From Desulfobulbaceae bacterium BRH_c16a (lineage in GTDB: Bacteria; Desulfobacterota; Desulfobulbia; Desulfobulbales; Desulfocapsaceae): a stretch of 64,000 bases of DNA. Below, piece by piece: positions 35,170 to 46,497 of this stretch (within the stretch, counting starts at the first letter, position 1; each line of letters begins with the position of its first letter). The notes below the pieces were generated by a model that saw only the letters and a program-made list of their open reading frames with translations, did no database searches and was not told the origin of the DNA. The stretch lies in NCBI GenBank assembly GCA_000961725.1, contig LADS01000059.1, positions 1-64,000 of the forward strand, written 5' to 3'. The translations under genes were made by a program, and so were the position numbers.

Positions 35170-36315
35170 ATGATTTTCGAACATACCGAAGAACAGAGTC
35201 TGCTGCGCGATATGGTTCGCGAATTCGCTGAAAAAGAGGTTGCTCCTTCGGCAAAAGCGCGGGATGAGGAAGAAAGGTTCGACCGCGGTCTGATGTTCGG
35301 CAGGCTGGCCGAGCTGGGTCTTACCGGAATCGTATTTCCCGAAGAATATGGCGGTGCCGGAGCCGATTATATCAGCTATGCAATCGCGGTCGAGGAGCTC
35401 TCGCGGGTCTGTGCCTCGACGGGAGTGACTTTATCCGCCCATCTTTCCCTTGGCAGCAATCCCATATATCTGTTCGGCAATGAAGAGCAGAAGAAGGTTT
35501 TTCTCACTCCTCTGGCCGAAGGCCGGAAGATGGGAGCATTCGGCCTTACCGAGCCGTCGGCCGGATCGGATGCCGGCGGCACCAAGACCACGGCGGTGCG
35601 AGACGGCAACGAATGGATTCTGAACGGCTCGAAGATATTTATCACCAACGGCGGTGAGGCGGAAATCTATATTGTTTTTGCCCGGACCGACAAAAAAGCG
35701 GAGAAGCATCACGGCATCAGCGCCTTTATCGTCGAGAAGGGAACACCGGGTTTTTCCTTCGGTAAAAAAGAACAAAAGATGGGTATCCGTTCGTCGCCGA
35801 CCATGGAAATCATCATGCAGGAGTGCCGGATACCTGAAGAAAACCTGCTCGGTGCCGAGGGTGAGGGATTCAAGGTGGCGATGAAGACGCTTGACGGCGG
35901 ACGTATCGGCATTGCTTCCCAGGCCCTGGGAATTGCCCAGGGAGCGCTCGAGGCCGCAGTGCAGTATGCCAGGGAGCGAAAGCAGTTCGATACCCCTATC
36001 TGCCGTTTTCAGGGGGTGCAGTTCCAGTTGGCCGATATGGCGACCCAGATAGAGGCAGCCAGACTGCTCATTTACAATGCGGCATACCGGGCAAGCAACG
36101 GGCTCTCCTATTCGCAGCAGTCGGCAATGGCCAAACTCATGGCCAGTGAAACGGCGATGCGGGTCACCACCCAGGCGGTACAGGTGCTCGGCGGCTACGG
36201 TTACACTCGGGACTTTCCGGTGGAACGGATGATGCGGGATGCCAAAATCACCGAAATCTATGAAGGCACCAGCGAGGTCCAGCGCATTGTCATCGGCAGC
36301 GCGCTTACCAGGTAA
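35170..36315 (+). CDS. Acyl-CoA dehydrogenase
   Basis: The product has 381 residues, the usual length. [21 protein letters not shown] is the FAD/substrate signature, and [33 protein letters not shown] is the C-terminal signature, where the Glu of IYEGTSE occupies the position of the catalytic base in short-chain and butyryl-type enzymes. It oxidises acyl-CoA to enoyl-CoA and passes electrons to EtfAB, encoded two genes downstream. The start at 35170 is favoured by GGGAG upstream; an in-frame ATG at 35155 is less likely. Confidence 0.93.
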   Translation: MIFEHTEEQSLLRDMVREFAEKEVAPSAKARDEEERFDRGLMFGRLAELGLTGIVFPEEYGGAGADYISYAIAVEELSRVCASTGVTLSAHLSLGSNPIYLFGNEEQKKVFLTPLAEGRKMGAFGLTEPSAGSDAGGTKTTAVRDGNEWILNGSKIFITNGGEAEIYIVFARTDKKAEKHHGISAFIVEKGTPGFSFGKKEQKMGIRSSPTMEIIMQECRIPEENLLGAEGEGFKVAMKTLDGGRIGIASQALGIAQGALEAAVQYARERKQFDTPICRFQGVQFQLADMATQIEAARLLIYNAAYRASNGLSYSQQSAMAKLMASETAMRVTTQAVQVLGGYGYTRDFPVERMMRDAKITEIYEGTSEVQRIVIGSALTR

Positions 36316-36358
36316 AACAGGCAAAGACAAGGATCAGTAACAGCAACTGGAGAAAGCA

Positions 36359-38341
36359 ATGGAATTTACCCGAGAAATTTACTGGAATGTGGGGCATGGG
36401 GCATGGACACTGGTTCCCATGTATCTGTTCGCACTCGTCGCGATCGGTCTGCTGGTAAGGGGATTTCTGCAAAGGATAGCAGTATACAAGCAGGGATTGC
36501 CGTTGAACAGGACGGACCGGATGGGGCGGAGAATACGCTACATGCTCCAAAATGTTCTGCTGCAGACCAAAGTTGCCGAAGTGCCGTGGCCCGGGCTGCT
36601 GCACGGCTTATTTTTCTGGGGATTCGCTCTCCTTTTTATCGGCACTACCCTGATCGTCATCCAGGCCGATTTCACCGATTTGTTGTTCGATGTAAAATTT
36701 CTCACCGGAAGCTTCTACAAACTGTTTTCGATCACTCTCGATATCGCCGGTCTGGTCTGCATCGCGATGCTGGGCGGTCTTTTGGTGCGCCGCTACTTCT
36801 TTGCCCCGGAGGGCCTGCCGACCAAGAACGACGATGCGATTATGCACGGACTGCTTCTGATCATTCTTGTTACCGGATTCATTATCGAGGGTTGCCGGAT
36901 TGCGGTCACCGAACTCGGCACGCCACTGGCGATATGGTCGCCGGTTGGTCTGGTGATGGCAAAGTTTCTTTCCGGGATGGGCGAAGGCGGCCTTCTGGCG
37001 ATGCACAAAGTTACCTGGTGGTTTCACCTCTCTCTGGTGATGACCTTCTTCATCCTGATCCCGCTCACCAAATTCAGGCATATCTTTACCACCAGCAGCA
37101 ATTATCTTTTTGCCGATCTGGGGCCGAAAAACAAACTCGTCAATATCGATCTGGAAAATGAAGAGGCCGATACCTTCGGTGCGAATAATATCAAACAGAT
37201 GACCTGGAAGGACATCTTCGATGCCGACGCCTGTACCCTCTGCAAACGTTGCCAGGATCGTTGTCCGGCCTGGAATACCGACAAGCCGCTGTCGCCGATG
37301 AAGGTTGTCGTTCAGCTGGGCGAGGTCGCCTTTGCCAACCAGGATGCCAATTTGATCGATACTATCGGCCGGGATGTCCTCTGGGCCTGCACCACCTGCC
37401 GGGCCTGCCAGGAAATTTGTCCCGCGAAGATCGAGCATATCGGCAAGATTATCGAAATTCGCCGGTCCTTAGTCCTGATGGAAGGGGAGTTCCCGGGGGA
37501 TGAAGTGATGACGGCAATGGAAGCGACCGAGGTGAACGGCAATCCTCTTGGCATCGGCTATGCCGAGCGGGGGGATTGGGCGGTAGACCTAGGGATAAAA
37601 ACCCTGTCTGAGGATGCCGATGTCGATGTGCTTTATTTTGTCGGCTGTTACGCTTCCTTTGACAAGCGCAACATCGCCGTTGCCAAGAGTTTCATAAAGC
37701 TCTGCCAGGCCGCGGGAGTCAAGGTCGGAATCCTCGGCAAGGAAGAAAAATGCTGCGGCGAGCCAATGCGCAAGATGGGCAACGAGTACCTGTATCAGAG
37801 CGTGGCGGTCGAAAATATCGAAGTGATGAAATCCTATGGGGTGAAGAAGGTCGTCACCACCTGCCCGCACTGCTACAACACCTTGGAAAAAGATTTCCGC
37901 GATCTCGGTTTCGAGGTTCCGGTAGAGTCATATACCGTCTTTTTGGGCGAACTCATCCGGACCGGTAAACTGCGGATCGATGCCCGGGAGTTGTCCTGCA
38001 CCTATCACGACTCCTGTTATCTCGGCAGGCATAACGATATCTACGAGGCGCCGCGTGGGCTGATTGAAGCAGCGGGCGGCAAGCTGGTGGAGATGGACAA
38101 GAACCGCTCCGAGGCGTTCTGCTGCAGCGCCGGTGGCGGGCGGATCATGGCCGAAGAGAAGATAGGCGAGAGAATCAATGTCAAGAGAGTGAAAATGGCG
38201 GTGGCGACGGGAGCTGAAACCTTGCTCTCCAACTGCCCGTTTTGTCTGACCATGTTCGAGGACGGCGTGAAAGGCGCCGGAGTTGAGGAATCGCTCAGAC
38301 CAAAGGACATAGCCGAGATTCTGGCGGAACGCATCCACTGA
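36359..38341 (+). CDS. Membrane Fe-S oxidoreductase, ETF:quinone oxidoreductase type (HdrD-like)
   Basis: The product has 660 residues. The first 250 form a NarI-like membrane domain with about six helices and several histidines suited to heme b. Then come two 4Fe-4S motifs, CTLCKRCQDRCP and CTTCRACQEICP, and two CCG-type cysteine-rich domains with CCGEPMRKMG and FCCSAGGG, as in HdrD/GlpC. Proteins of this layout encoded beside EtfAB are known as EtfAB:menaquinone oxidoreductases in syntrophs and related anaerobes. It would carry electrons from acyl-CoA oxidation into the quinone pool at the membrane. It lies between the dehydrogenase (43 bases) and etfB (51 bases). Confidence 0.9.
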   Translation: MEFTREIYWNVGHGAWTLVPMYLFALVAIGLLVRGFLQRIAVYKQGLPLNRTDRMGRRIRYMLQNVLLQTKVAEVPWPGLLHGLFFWGFALLFIGTTLIVIQADFTDLLFDVKFLTGSFYKLFSITLDIAGLVCIAMLGGLLVRRYFFAPEGLPTKNDDAIMHGLLLIILVTGFIIEGCRIAVTELGTPLAIWSPVGLVMAKFLSGMGEGGLLAMHKVTWWFHLSLVMTFFILIPLTKFRHIFTTSSNYLFADLGPKNKLVNIDLENEEADTFGANNIKQMTWKDIFDADACTLCKRCQDRCPAWNTDKPLSPMKVVVQLGEVAFANQDANLIDTIGRDVLWACTTCRACQEICPAKIEHIGKIIEIRRSLVLMEGEFPGDEVMTAMEATEVNGNPLGIGYAERGDWAVDLGIKTLSEDADVDVLYFVGCYASFDKRNIAVAKSFIKLCQAAGVKVGILGKEEKCCGEPMRKMGNEYLYQSVAVENIEVMKSYGVKKVVTTCPHCYNTLEKDFRDLGFEVPVESYTVFLGELIRTGKLRIDARELSCTYHDSCYLGRHNDIYEAPRGLIEAAGGKLVEMDKNRSEAFCCSAGGGRIMAEEKIGERINVKRVKMAVATGAETLLSNCPFCLTMFEDGVKGAGVEESLRPKDIAEILAERIH

Positions 38342-38392
38342 GTCGGGGGCCGAAAAGTCTGGAAAGTTATTCATGAAAAAAGGAGGAATGAT

Positions 38393-39166
38393 ATGAAAAT
38401 TCTGGTGTGTATAAAACAGGTTCCCGATATGGAATCGAAATTCAAGATTGACGCCGCCGGCACCTGGTATGCCAAAACGGACCTGGCCTGGCGGATGAAC
38501 GAATACGACGAATATGCCGTCGAGCAGGCGGTGCAGTTGAAAGAGCAGGTCAAGGACGCCGATGTCACGGTCCTCTGCATCGGTTCCGATCAGGTGAAGG
38601 AAACCATGAAGAAGGCCCTGGCCATGGGCTGCGATCGTGGCGCCCATATTGCCGACGATAATGCCGGCGCCAAGGAGCCTTTCCAGATTGCCGGGATCAT
38701 TGCCGAGTATGCCCGGGACAAGAATTTTGACATCGTTTTCACCGGCCTGCAGTCGCAGGATCGCGGCAGTGCGCAGGTAGGTATTCTGGTTGCGGAAATG
38801 CTCGGACTGCCGAGTGTTTCAACCGTCGTCCACTTCACCTATGCCGAGGGAACAATTGAAGCCAAGCGCGAACTGGAAGGCGGGGTCAAGGCGTGCGTCA
38901 AGGTTCAGGCACCGGCGGTTATCACCTGTCAGCTCGGTCTGAACACTCCGCGCTATCCGACCCTGCCCAATATCATGAAGGCCAAGAAGAAAGAGCTGCT
39001 GTCCATTCCGGTGCAGGACCTGCTGAAGGTCGATGCGCGGCAGGAGACTGCGAAAATGTACTTCCCTGAAAAAAAAGGCGGCGGCCTGGTTCTCGAAGGA
39101 GATGTCGCCGAGCTCGCCGACAAGCTGATCAGGATCCTGAAAGAAAAAACCGCTGTTCTGGCCTAG
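38393..39166 (+). CDS. etfB: Electron transfer flavoprotein, beta subunit
   Basis: The product has 257 residues. KILVCIKQVPD at the start and ARE-like KRELEGGVKACVKVQAPAV with LNTPRYPTLPNIMKAKKK are the beta-subunit signatures. It binds AMP and takes electrons from the acyl-CoA dehydrogenase together with the alpha subunit. The start follows AAAGGAGGA. The alpha gene follows after 14 bases. Confidence 0.95.
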   Translation: MKILVCIKQVPDMESKFKIDAAGTWYAKTDLAWRMNEYDEYAVEQAVQLKEQVKDADVTVLCIGSDQVKETMKKALAMGCDRGAHIADDNAGAKEPFQIAGIIAEYARDKNFDIVFTGLQSQDRGSAQVGILVAEMLGLPSVSTVVHFTYAEGTIEAKRELEGGVKACVKVQAPAVITCQLGLNTPRYPTLPNIMKAKKKELLSIPVQDLLKVDARQETAKMYFPEKKGGGLVLEGDVAELADKLIRILKEKTAVLA

Positions 39167-39180
39167 AGGAGGAGACAACG

Positions 39181-40098
39181 ATGAAAATATTACTGATTGC
39201 GGAAAGCAGGGAAGGCAAATTACTCGGCGGCAGCTATGAACTGGTGGCTTTTGCCGGCAAGATGAACGCCGAGAGCGTGATGTTTCTGGTGGGCAGCGAC
39301 AGCGTTCTGCCGAAATACGACGGCAAGGTCTATCTGGCCGATGTCGGCGAGGCGGGCGAATTTAATCCGGATATCCATAAGCAACTGGTTCTCGATGTCA
39401 TCGCCAAAGAAAATCCCGACATGATCGCCCTGTGTCATTCGTCATACGGCTGGGACCTTGCTCCCCGGATAGCGTACGGCCTGAAGGCGGCCCAGGTTTC
39501 CGAAGTCGTTTCGGTGGTTGAGGGCGTCCCCGTGGTGCCGGTCTGCAACGCCAAACTGCGCCGCGACGTAAAGGCAAATACAGCCAGGACCGTGGTGACT
39601 TTGCAGGCAGGTGCTTTTGGTCTCGCCGAGGAGCCGAGCGGCAATCCGACAGTGGAGAAAATAAGTGTCGCGAGTGGCGGGCGGGTGCAGTTTACCGGCT
39701 ATGAACAGGCGGCAGGCGGTGGAGTCGATCTTGGCAAGGCGCAGGTCATCGTCAGTGCCGGCCGTGGTATCGGCAAACCCGAGAATATCGCGATGATCGC
39801 AAGTCTTGCCAAAGCGCTCGGCGGTGAGTACGGGGCCAGCCGGCCGGTGGTCGATTCCGAGTGGGTTGAACATAATCGTCAGGTCGGCACCACCGGGCAG
39901 ACAGTCGCGCCGAAACTCTATGTCGCCTGCGGAATTTCCGGGGCGATCCAGCATCTGGCCGGCATGAAAAAATCGGAATTCATCGTCGCGGTCAACACCG
40001 ATAGGGATGCACCCATCGGCGATGTCGCCGACGTTCTGGTGATAGCCGATCTGAAGCAGTTTGTCCCTGTCCTGACCGAAAAAATTAAGGCCCTGTAA
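39181..40098 (+). CDS. etfA: Electron transfer flavoprotein, alpha subunit
   Basis: The product has 305 residues. The C-terminal FAD domain shows SAGRGIGKPEN, the PVVDSEWVEHNRQVGTTGQ segment, LYVACGISGAIQHLAGM and VAVNTDRDAPIGDVAD, the classical alpha-subunit motifs. There is no ferredoxin-like extension. In many ETFs the later motif reads APIF; here it is APIG. Its place next to the membrane oxidoreductase suggests straight electron transfer to quinone rather than bifurcation. Confidence 0.95.
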   Translation: MKILLIAESREGKLLGGSYELVAFAGKMNAESVMFLVGSDSVLPKYDGKVYLADVGEAGEFNPDIHKQLVLDVIAKENPDMIALCHSSYGWDLAPRIAYGLKAAQVSEVVSVVEGVPVVPVCNAKLRRDVKANTARTVVTLQAGAFGLAEEPSGNPTVEKISVASGGRVQFTGYEQAAGGGVDLGKAQVIVSAGRGIGKPENIAMIASLAKALGGEYGASRPVVDSEWVEHNRQVGTTGQTVAPKLYVACGISGAIQHLAGMKKSEFIVAVNTDRDAPIGDVADVLVIADLKQFVPVLTEKIKAL

Positions 40099-40113
40099 AG
40101 TGAGGTTGGAAAT

Positions 40114-40422
40114 ATGATACACGAAGTATTTGCAAAACTTTCCGAGTCCTTTGTGCCGGGAACCCTGACGCAGCCAAAGAGCTTCTACTTTTCCCTGGGC
40201 GAGGTCAAAAAGACCGTCCAGCTGAGCAGCGACAGCTGTCAGGTCAGTGACGGCAAGGTCGTCGAGAATGCCGACTGCGTATGCAAGACCAGTCCGGAAT
40301 TTTTTATGCGGATCTGGCAGGACAACTATCGTCCGGGGATGAAGGATTTTATGGCGGGAACAATCAAATCCAATAACCCTGGGGCTTTACAGGACTTCCT
40401 GCGCAGCTTCGGCAAAGCCTGA
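40114..40422 (+). CDS. SCP2 sterol-carrier-domain protein
   Basis: The product has 102 residues making a single SCP2 lipid-binding fold (ending IWQDNYRPGMKDFMAGTIKSNNPGALQDFLRSFG). Such proteins bind fatty acyl chains or acyl-CoA. It begins 15 bases after etfA and ends at a strong terminator, so it closes the operon; a role in handing acyl substrates to the dehydrogenase is plausible but inferred. Confidence 0.85.
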   Translation: MIHEVFAKLSESFVPGTLTQPKSFYFSLGEVKKTVQLSSDSCQVSDGKVVENADCVCKTSPEFFMRIWQDNYRPGMKDFMAGTIKSNNPGALQDFLRSFGKA

Positions 40423-40435
40423 TTCCTGTTCTCAT

Positions 40436-40458
40436 GCCCCGGTACTCTGTACCGGGGC
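40436..40458 (+). terminator. Rho-independent-type terminator
   Basis: GCCCCGGTAC and its exact complement form a 10-bp stem with a 3-base loop, followed by TTTC, right after the SCP2 gene. It separates the ETF operon from the thioesterase gene, though read-through is possible. Confidence 0.75.
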
Positions 40459-40482
40459 TTTCAAATCAAGAGAGAAGAATTA

Positions 40483-40890
40483 ATGGAAAATCTGACGGAA
40501 ATAAAGGTGCGGGGCTATCACGCCGATTTTTATGGCCATGTGAACAACGCCAGATATCTGGAGTTTTTTGAGGAAGACAGATGGGCGCAGATGGAATCGA
40601 AGATCGATCTGCGCAAGTGGTCGGAAAAAGGCCTTGTTTTCCTGGTAGTCAATATCAACGTAAATTATCGGCGGGCTGTTCCGGTCGGGGAGACAATCCT
40701 TGTCACCACTCAACTCGAGAAAATCGGCAACCGCAGTGTAGTGCTCAAGCAGGAGATATTGGTGAAAGAGAGCCGGGCGGTGGCGGCTGACGCTGTTATC
40801 ACCTTCGTTATCACCGACAGGAGTGGCCGGGCGGTAACCATGGATGGAGAGATGCGGCAGGAAATTGAGAAGTTGCAGGGGCCGCAATAA
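40483..40890 (+). CDS. Hot-dog-fold acyl-CoA thioesterase
   Basis: The product has 135 residues of the 4-hydroxybenzoyl-CoA thioesterase/YbgC type. GYHADFYGHVNNARYLEFFEED holds the catalytic Asp/His-x-x-N pattern; the more usual opening is (R)(Y/F)xDxDxxGHVNN. It hydrolyses acyl-CoA thioesters in the cytoplasm. Its place right after the ETF operon, in front of the FadL-type porin, supports a role in acyl-CoA metabolism. Confidence 0.85.
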   Translation: MENLTEIKVRGYHADFYGHVNNARYLEFFEEDRWAQMESKIDLRKWSEKGLVFLVVNINVNYRRAVPVGETILVTTQLEKIGNRSVVLKQEILVKESRAVAADAVITFVITDRSGRAVTMDGEMRQEIEKLQGPQ

Positions 40891-41019
40891 TCTTGGACTT
40901 GCTGTGTGCCAGGAGGAGAGCAAAGAAATACCGGACAATTCAAGTTATGGTTGACATTCATTGTGTTTATGTATTACACAGCGAAGATGAGACGGATACC
41001 GCATTTCTCGTTTCATGAT

Positions 41020-41036
41020 TTAACCTGTACGTAAAA
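41020..41036 (+). promoter_or_regulatory. MerR-type operator 3, upstream of the FadL-type gene
   Basis: TTAACCTGTACGTAAAA differs from the motif shared by operators 1 and 2 (TTGACCTTTACGTAA) at two positions over 15 bases. It lies 122 bases before the porin start. Three copies around functionally linked genes make chance unlikely. Confidence 0.55.
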
Positions 41037-41157
41037 GTTATATTGCTGTTGAGAGGGGTCCCGCCGTCCATGAGGAGTATGGTGGCATGGTGGGTGATGA
41101 AGCGAACGTCGTTGACGTTGACAGGTTCGGAGAATATCAAAACTGAGGGAGAGAAGT

Positions 41158-42375
41158 ATGAAAAAAACGATTTCTGTACTGGCATTAGCATCCATTTTCA
41201 CCGCGGGTTCGGCCATGGCTTCCGGTTGGCGTATTCCGGAGCAATCAGTTGATTCGACAGCGAAAGCGGGAGCCAATATCGCTTCATCCAAACGGGGGGA
41301 TACCGCCTATTTCAACCCTGCCAACATGGCCTGGATGGCCGATACCTGGCATGTTGAGTTCGATGCCACCTATATCTATCTCGCTCCCATCGAGTATGAG
41401 GATTCCCGAACCTCCGCGTTTGACGGCGAATCGGAGACTGAACACTTTCTGCTGCCGGAATTGTTTCTGGTATCGCCATCTTTCGGCGGAGCCCGTTTCG
41501 GTGTGGCGGTAGTTGAACCGTTCGGCTTGTCCAAACGCTGGAAAGATCCTTATCAGAAAGCATTCGCCGAGGAGTTTTCACTCGCGGTAATCGAAGTGAA
41601 TCCTACCGTTTCCTATAGTTTTGCCGATATGGTCTCAATTTCCGCGGGTCCCAGAATGCTGTATGCCGATGCCACGGTTAAAACCGATGCCAGCGGCCTG
41701 GGCTTGCCTCTTTCCCGCGAAATGGAAGGAGATACCGTAGAGTGGGGATGGAATGCGGCGGTTGCGGTAAAGCCGATGGAGAAATTGAATATTTCGGCAA
41801 CCTACCGTTCCAATGTCGATCTGGAATTTGAGGATAAAGCAAAGCTCAACCTGATGGGAACCAGGGTCACTCTTGACGCCGACGTATCCATTCCGGCCCC
41901 GGCGGTGTTGGCATTTTCCGTTGCCTATGATGTACTGGACAACCTCAATGTGGAGCTGACCTGGGACAGAACCTTCTGGTCCGAGTACGAGACTCTTGAT
42001 TTCAATTTCTCCCCGGTCATCCCCGGCAATCCCTTTGAAGCTCCCCAGGCGAGAGACTGGGATGATACCGATGCATTTCGTATCGGCGTCACCTACGGCG
42101 TGAATCAGAATCTCGATGTCATGCTGGGTTTCGGCTATGACCAGAACGGAGCTCCGACCGAGCATATCGGCTTTGAGCTGCCCGATTCCGATGCCTGGCT
42201 CTACTCAATTGGTGCCCAGTATAAGATGGCCGATAATATGGATATCGGTATAGCCATGCTCTATGACTACAAAGAAAGCCGTACTGTGGAAGTCAATCCG
42301 ACCGACCGGGTGTACGGTGAATTCACCAACGCTTCGGCCCTGCTCGTTACTGTTGGTTTGAACTATCGGTTCTAG
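41158..42375 (+). CDS. FadL/OmpP1-family outer-membrane transporter
   Basis: The product has 405 residues with a signal peptide of about 21 residues (SIFTAGSAMA-SG). After it comes the FadL-type N-terminal plug (GWRIPEQSVDSTAKAGANIA, then DTAYFNPANMAWM), and the rest is a predicted beta-barrel ending VTVGLNYRF with terminal Phe. It should admit long-chain fatty acids or other hydrophobic compounds. An operator like those of the acyl-CoA dehydrogenase operon precedes it, so uptake and oxidation are probably co-regulated. A strong bidirectional terminator follows. Confidence 0.92.
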   Translation: MKKTISVLALASIFTAGSAMASGWRIPEQSVDSTAKAGANIASSKRGDTAYFNPANMAWMADTWHVEFDATYIYLAPIEYEDSRTSAFDGESETEHFLLPELFLVSPSFGGARFGVAVVEPFGLSKRWKDPYQKAFAEEFSLAVIEVNPTVSYSFADMVSISAGPRMLYADATVKTDASGLGLPLSREMEGDTVEWGWNAAVAVKPMEKLNISATYRSNVDLEFEDKAKLNLMGTRVTLDADVSIPAPAVLAFSVAYDVLDNLNVELTWDRTFWSEYETLDFNFSPVIPGNPFEAPQARDWDDTDAFRIGVTYGVNQNLDVMLGFGYDQNGAPTEHIGFELPDSDAWLYSIGAQYKMADNMDIGIAMLYDYKESRTVEVNPTDRVYGEFTNASALLVTVGLNYRF

Positions 42376-42398
42376 GAAAACGTTATACCAGGAAGTAA

Positions 42399-42431
42399 AA
42401 ACCCCTTGCTGCCATAAGCAGCAAGGGGTTT
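42399..42431. terminator. Bidirectional rho-independent terminator
   Basis: AAACCCCTTGCTGC and its exact complement form a 14-bp stem with a 5-base loop between two convergent genes; A and T runs flank both sides. Confidence 0.9.
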
Positions 42432-42458
42432 GATGTTTCCGGCAAAAAAACAAAAACC

Positions 42459-43328
42459 TTACAGGCCTCGCATGTATTCCGGTTTGAGACCGACCTTGCC
42501 TTTTAAGGCTCGATCTATCAATTGCAGGGTCGCCTCTTTATCATTCGGCAGTTTCGCCTTTATCGGGAGGTAGTTTGAGGCGTGATTGGCGTGAAAATAG
42601 CCGTCGGTGAGAACGGTGGATGCAAACATGACAGCCAGCTCCTCGAGCATCTCATGCGGTGACGGAAGATTGAATTCATTACGGCGGGAAGCCTCAAAGA
42701 GTGGCGTGTTCGGCGTGAGCATGAGGCTCAGCGCGCCGACATATTCGGGATCGATTGCGGTTAAGACCCGGCCGGTTTCCCTGGCATGGATGTGGGAGCG
42801 TTCCGTGCCGGCGATGCCGAGCAGGACGGTGATCGACAGTTTCATGCCGGCGGCCCGAAGTTTGCGGCCCATGTCTATCATTCGCTCTGCATCTGCGCCT
42901 TTATTGATGTTCTGCAGGGTGACATCGTCGCCGGATTCAAGACCCATGTAGGCGATCGTCAGGCCATTTTCGCACAGTTCCCGAAGTTGCTCCGGAGTCT
43001 TTCGCCTGATGCTTTTGGTGTTGGCATAGGTGCCGATCCTGGTGACCCAGGGAAGTTTGGTGCGAATGGCGGCAAGGATGGTGAGGAGGCGTTCCTGGGG
43101 GAGAATAAGGGCGTCGCCGTCGCAGAGAAACAGCCGCTCCTGGTTTTTGCAGTGGATGGCGGCAAAATCGATATCCGCCATGATGGTCCGGTCATCCTTG
43201 ATGGAAAAGCGGCTGCCCTTATACATCCCGCAGAATGTGCACTTATTGTGGGAGCAGCCTGTGGTTATCTGCAGTAAAATGGAATACGCTTCACTTGGCG
43301 GCCGAAAAATGTTCCCTTGGTAATGCAT
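42459..43328 (-). CDS. Radical SAM protein
   Basis: The product has 289 residues. The cluster motif is CSHNKCTFCGMY, i.e. CX4CX2C rather than the standard CX3CX2C, a variant seen in one radical SAM subgroup. YMGLESGDD and the following strands fit the partial TIM barrel. No extra cluster domain is obvious. The reaction is unknown. The start at 43328 is chosen because homology-like sequence (NIFRPPSEAYSILLQITTG) begins just after it; the frame also stays open upstream across the divergent promoter region. Confidence 0.8.
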   Translation of the reverse strand: MHYQGNIFRPPSEAYSILLQITTGCSHNKCTFCGMYKGSRFSIKDDRTIMADIDFAAIHCKNQERLFLCDGDALILPQERLLTILAAIRTKLPWVTRIGTYANTKSIRRKTPEQLRELCENGLTIAYMGLESGDDVTLQNINKGADAERMIDMGRKLRAAGMKLSITVLLGIAGTERSHIHARETGRVLTAIDPEYVGALSLMLTPNTPLFEASRRNEFNLPSPHEMLEELAVMFASTVLTDGYFHANHASNYLPIKAKLPNDKEATLQLIDRALKGKVGLKPEYMRGL

Positions 43329-43421
43329 AACAGTGTCCCTGTATGAAGGTTTGCTGCATTTTGAAACCCAACATCTTTTATTTATAATGCAAGGGATTTG
43401 CAGCGCAACAGAAAAGCGTAA

Positions 43422-45484
<2,063 letters not shown>

Positions 45485-45485
<1 letters not shown>

Positions 45486-45692
45486 GTGTCTGTCCATAAA
45501 TGGCTATTTTGCCCTAACTCTTCGTTGCTCTCAAAATTTAATCCTCGGAATATCAACTATATGCCTGCGGTTAAATTTATCGAGCGCCTCGATTTAGTAC
45601 CTTACAGATTATTTTCGTTATAATCTGTCTAAAGGTACTTATACCCCCTTGTGGGGTGCTAGAACAAAATATCTCATTTCTGGACAGACACT
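45485..45692. mobile_element. MITE-like element with terminal inverted repeats
   Basis: The ends AGTGTCTGTCCA are exact inverted repeats and the similarity extends to about 27 bases on each side (then AAATG and TATTTTG). The 208-bp interior carries no gene but contains the second copy of the palindromic repeat seen at 12609-12696. No clear target duplication is visible. This is a non-autonomous element; its transposase is not in the window. Confidence 0.7.
45594..45658. repeat. Dispersed palindromic repeat, copy 2 (inverse orientation)
   Basis: Read on the minus strand it begins CACCCCACAAGGGGGTATAA, then GTACCTTTAGACAGATT, a short loop, and AATCTGTAAGGTACTAA. The flanking arms match copy 1 at 12609-12696, but the stem-loop core differs (ATAACGAAAAT against the longer TGTTTTCTTG stem), each copy keeping its own pairing. 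Confidence 0.75.
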
Positions 45693-45728
45693 AACTGACG
45701 GAACGGGAACGTTTTGTCCCCCGTTAGT

Positions 45729-46277
45729 CTATAGATGTACCTTTTCCAGTGGATACGACTGGAGGATGGTATGGATGGCACCGTTTTTGGTAAGCTGACT
45801 TTTATAAAGATGGAATTCCTCAACCGGAAACTCCGGTGTCTGCAAAAGGGCATTTCCGGCCAGGAACTCCTGCAGCCTCCTGATCGGACAGTTTTTCAGC
45901 CTGGCTAAGGTGAGGTGCGGCGAAAATTTCTGCCTCTCTCTTGGAATTTCAATTTCCGCAAGTTTTCGTTCAATCGTATTACGGAGGGCGACAATGTTTT
46001 CGTGCGGCTCGACACCTACCCAAAGAATGCGGGGAATGCCGCGCGGCGGAAAAGTCCCCACCCCTTTCAGGCAGAGTGAAAAGGCCGGACGGGAGATTTC
46101 CTGCAATGTTTCCTGAATATCAAGAACCCTGCTTCCTTCAACCTCGCCGATGAATTTCAGGGTGAGATGGAGTTGATCGTCGGGGACCGGCCGGGTATCG
46201 GGAAGGGACCGTCCCAGTCCGGCGATGTCGCGGCGGATGGCTTCGGTAATGTCGACGGCAATGAATAATCTGACCAT
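45729..46277 (-). CDS. thpR: RNA 2',3'-cyclic phosphodiesterase (ThpR/LigT family)
   Basis: The product has 182 residues of the 2H phosphoesterase fold. The two catalytic motifs are LHLTLKFIGE (near 40) and PHLTLARLKN (near 125), both HxT. MVRLFIAVDI at the start is typical. The enzyme hydrolyses 2',3'-cyclic phosphate ends of RNA. The start at 46277 follows AGGAGGA. It is divergent from ovoA. Confidence 0.92.
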   Translation of the reverse strand: MVRLFIAVDITEAIRRDIAGLGRSLPDTRPVPDDQLHLTLKFIGEVEGSRVLDIQETLQEISRPAFSLCLKGVGTFPPRGIPRILWVGVEPHENIVALRNTIERKLAEIEIPRERQKFSPHLTLARLKNCPIRRLQEFLAGNALLQTPEFPVEEFHLYKSQLTKNGAIHTILQSYPLEKVHL

Positions 46278-46497
46278 ATCCTCCTCCTGCACGGCGTTCT
46301 CCGTGCAAAACATGTATATTTAACAGTGTAAGCAAAGAATCACTGTTCGACAACAGGAACCGCAACTGGGTATTCCGGGCAGCCGGAAATACCTCAGGAG
46401 TTGACACAACACCTTGGTTTGCATAGAGTTCGAAGAGCAGGTGACCGGGGGAGAAGGAAATTCTATTGTATGTCTGTTTGCCGATGAGGAAGAGACC

